59,409 nucleotides of DNA from Myxococcales bacterium UBA1238 (GTDB lineage Bacteria > Myxococcota_A > Bradymonadia > UBA7976 > UBA1532): NCBI GenBank assembly GCA_002309015.1, contig DBWM01000067.1:632-60040 (forward strand), given 5' to 3'. Below are positions 58,983 through 59,409 of the stretch, piece by piece. The notes under the pieces were generated by a model. It searched no databases. It was not told where the DNA came from and saw nothing but the letters and a program-made list of their open reading frames with translations. Numbering within the stretch: the stretch's first letter is position 1; every line of letters begins with the position of its first letter. The position numbers were made by a program, and so were the translations under genes.

Positions 58983-59026
58983 TTCGCGATCGATCGCCGA
59001 TGCTTCCCGTTGGGGAGTTGGCCGTT
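58775..59026. repeat. 21-bp tandem array, 12 units in perfect phase
   Basis: Twelve contiguous 21-bp units start at 58775 and end at 59026 with no insertion or deletion. Typical units begin CCCGCCAGATCGC and end AATGATT or GATGCTT. Units differ at several positions, yet phase is kept. On the minus strand the array is open in one frame and gives heptads such as EAFAIWR (58734-58982). On the plus strand a different heptad frame (PPDRKxC-like) is also open. There is no start with a good Shine-Dalgarno. Confidence 0.85.
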
Positions 59027-59146
59027 ATCGATGGAACAGGGAGGCTTCAAGAGGCAGCAAAGACCGCAGTCCCCCATGCGAAGACCGAAGTCGACGCAGG
59101 GGGAAGGGGCTTTGCTGAAATGGAGAGGGTTGTGAATGGAGGGCGG

Positions 59147-59409
59147 TTATTGGACGGGCGGGCCTGCGTAGGCGGCGTTCATTTCGCAGGGTTCCTCCTC
59201 GCAGGGCGGCACCACGGGCTCCTCCTCCTTGCACATGTCGAGCGCAGCGCATTCGGGGCGGCTGCAGTCTTCTTGCGAGACGCAGGGCGCGGCGTAGGCG
59301 GCGATGATGTCGCAGGCTTCGAGCTCGGCGCAGGCGGGATTATTGCAATCCGGATTCGCCTCGTCGCATTGGGCCTCCTGCTTGCACATGGGCTCGTTCT
59401 CGCATTCGG
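59147..59409 (-). CDS. Cys-rich protein, C-terminal part (5' partial at window edge)
   Basis: The frame is open through base 59409, so the start lies outside the window. The visible ~86 residues have Cys every 5-8 positions (ECENEPMCKQEAQC, NPDCNNPAC, CVSQEDCSRPEC, LDMCKEEEPVVPPC, EEEPCEMN). The phrase (D/E)-(I/M)-x-A-A-Y-A-(A/G)-P occurs twice (CDIIAAYAAPC and CEMNAAYAGPPVQ at the end). Probably a secreted or lipid-anchored protein similar in style to the upstream Cys-rich genes. Family not recognised. Confidence 0.7.
   Translation of the reverse strand, partial: ECENEPMCKQEAQCDEANPDCNNPACAELEACDIIAAYAAPCVSQEDCSRPECAALDMCKEEEPVVPPCEEEPCEMNAAYAGPPVQ

Noticed and set aside
58775..59026. 21-bp array as CRISPR or iteron origin
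   Set aside because: No spacers, units diverged, no rep gene or AT-rich unwinding element nearby.

Overview
The window looks like chromosomal DNA of a Gram-negative, lipoprotein-rich deltaproteobacterium-like organism (Myxococcota/Bradymonadota grade). This is inferred from gene content and not from a marker gene. The grounds are MopE-type 'DNDCDG' motifs, several very large Cys-rich surface lipoproteins, a zinc-ribbon protein-kinase homologue, calcium-binding EGF modules in a bacterial protein, and mevalonate-pathway genes. About 14 of the roughly 43 genes encode predicted lipoproteins. No rRNA, tRNA, insertion sequence, prophage or CRISPR array was recognised.

Layout. 1-3.6 kb: the end of a 14-residue-repeat protein with a strong terminator, a six-helix membrane protein, and holB with a disordered downstream partner (minus strand). 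3.7-15.5 kb: a plus-strand run of a MopE-like lipoprotein, an amidohydrolase lipoprotein, a cyclophilin lipoprotein, an exported protein coupled to a PMT/ArnT-type glycosyltransferase, a small Cys-rich lipoprotein, a MopE/formylglycine-enzyme-like lipoprotein and a pseudokinase. 15.5-18.5 kb: a minus operon (M48 protease, two exported proteins), divergent from a recQ-pepP-mvaD-mvaK2 operon (18.5-23.9 kb). 24-25.1 kb: a Fic-domain protein with its own terminator. 25.3-29.6 kb: a caspase-like/PDZ/thioredoxin fusion, a GATC-dense non-coding stretch and a CAP-domain protein.

29.7-34.5 kb: an ECF sigma/anti-sigma pair, a 43-bp triple repeat, then an oxygen-defence block (flavodiiron protein, rubredoxin and cysE in one operon, with Fe-SOD divergent). 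This suits an anaerobe or microaerophile that meets oxygen. 34.5-36.3 kb is a low-coding, comparatively AT-rich stretch holding a 215-bp tandem repeat. 36.3-38.4 kb: nifU-nifS for Fe-S assembly. 38.5-44.1 kb: a WlbA/WbpB-like sugar dehydrogenase, an array of four paralogous lipoproteins and two tiny ORFs. 44.6-46.5 kb: metG. 46.6-57.8 kb: a locus of four giant Cys-rich lipoproteins sharing a 'CDCGCG' module, one of them carrying four cbEGF domains. 58-59.4 kb: a membrane-anchored protein, a 21-bp x12 tandem array and the 3' end of another Cys-rich gene.

The most unusual items are the CDCGCG lipoprotein locus with its bookend domains, the caspase-like/PDZ/thioredoxin fusion whose expected catalytic His reads Gln, the four-lipoprotein array with a linked cysteine rearrangement, the 215-bp repeat that keeps a short minus-strand peptide, and the pseudokinase. 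All functional statements rest on reading motifs by eye; no database search was possible.
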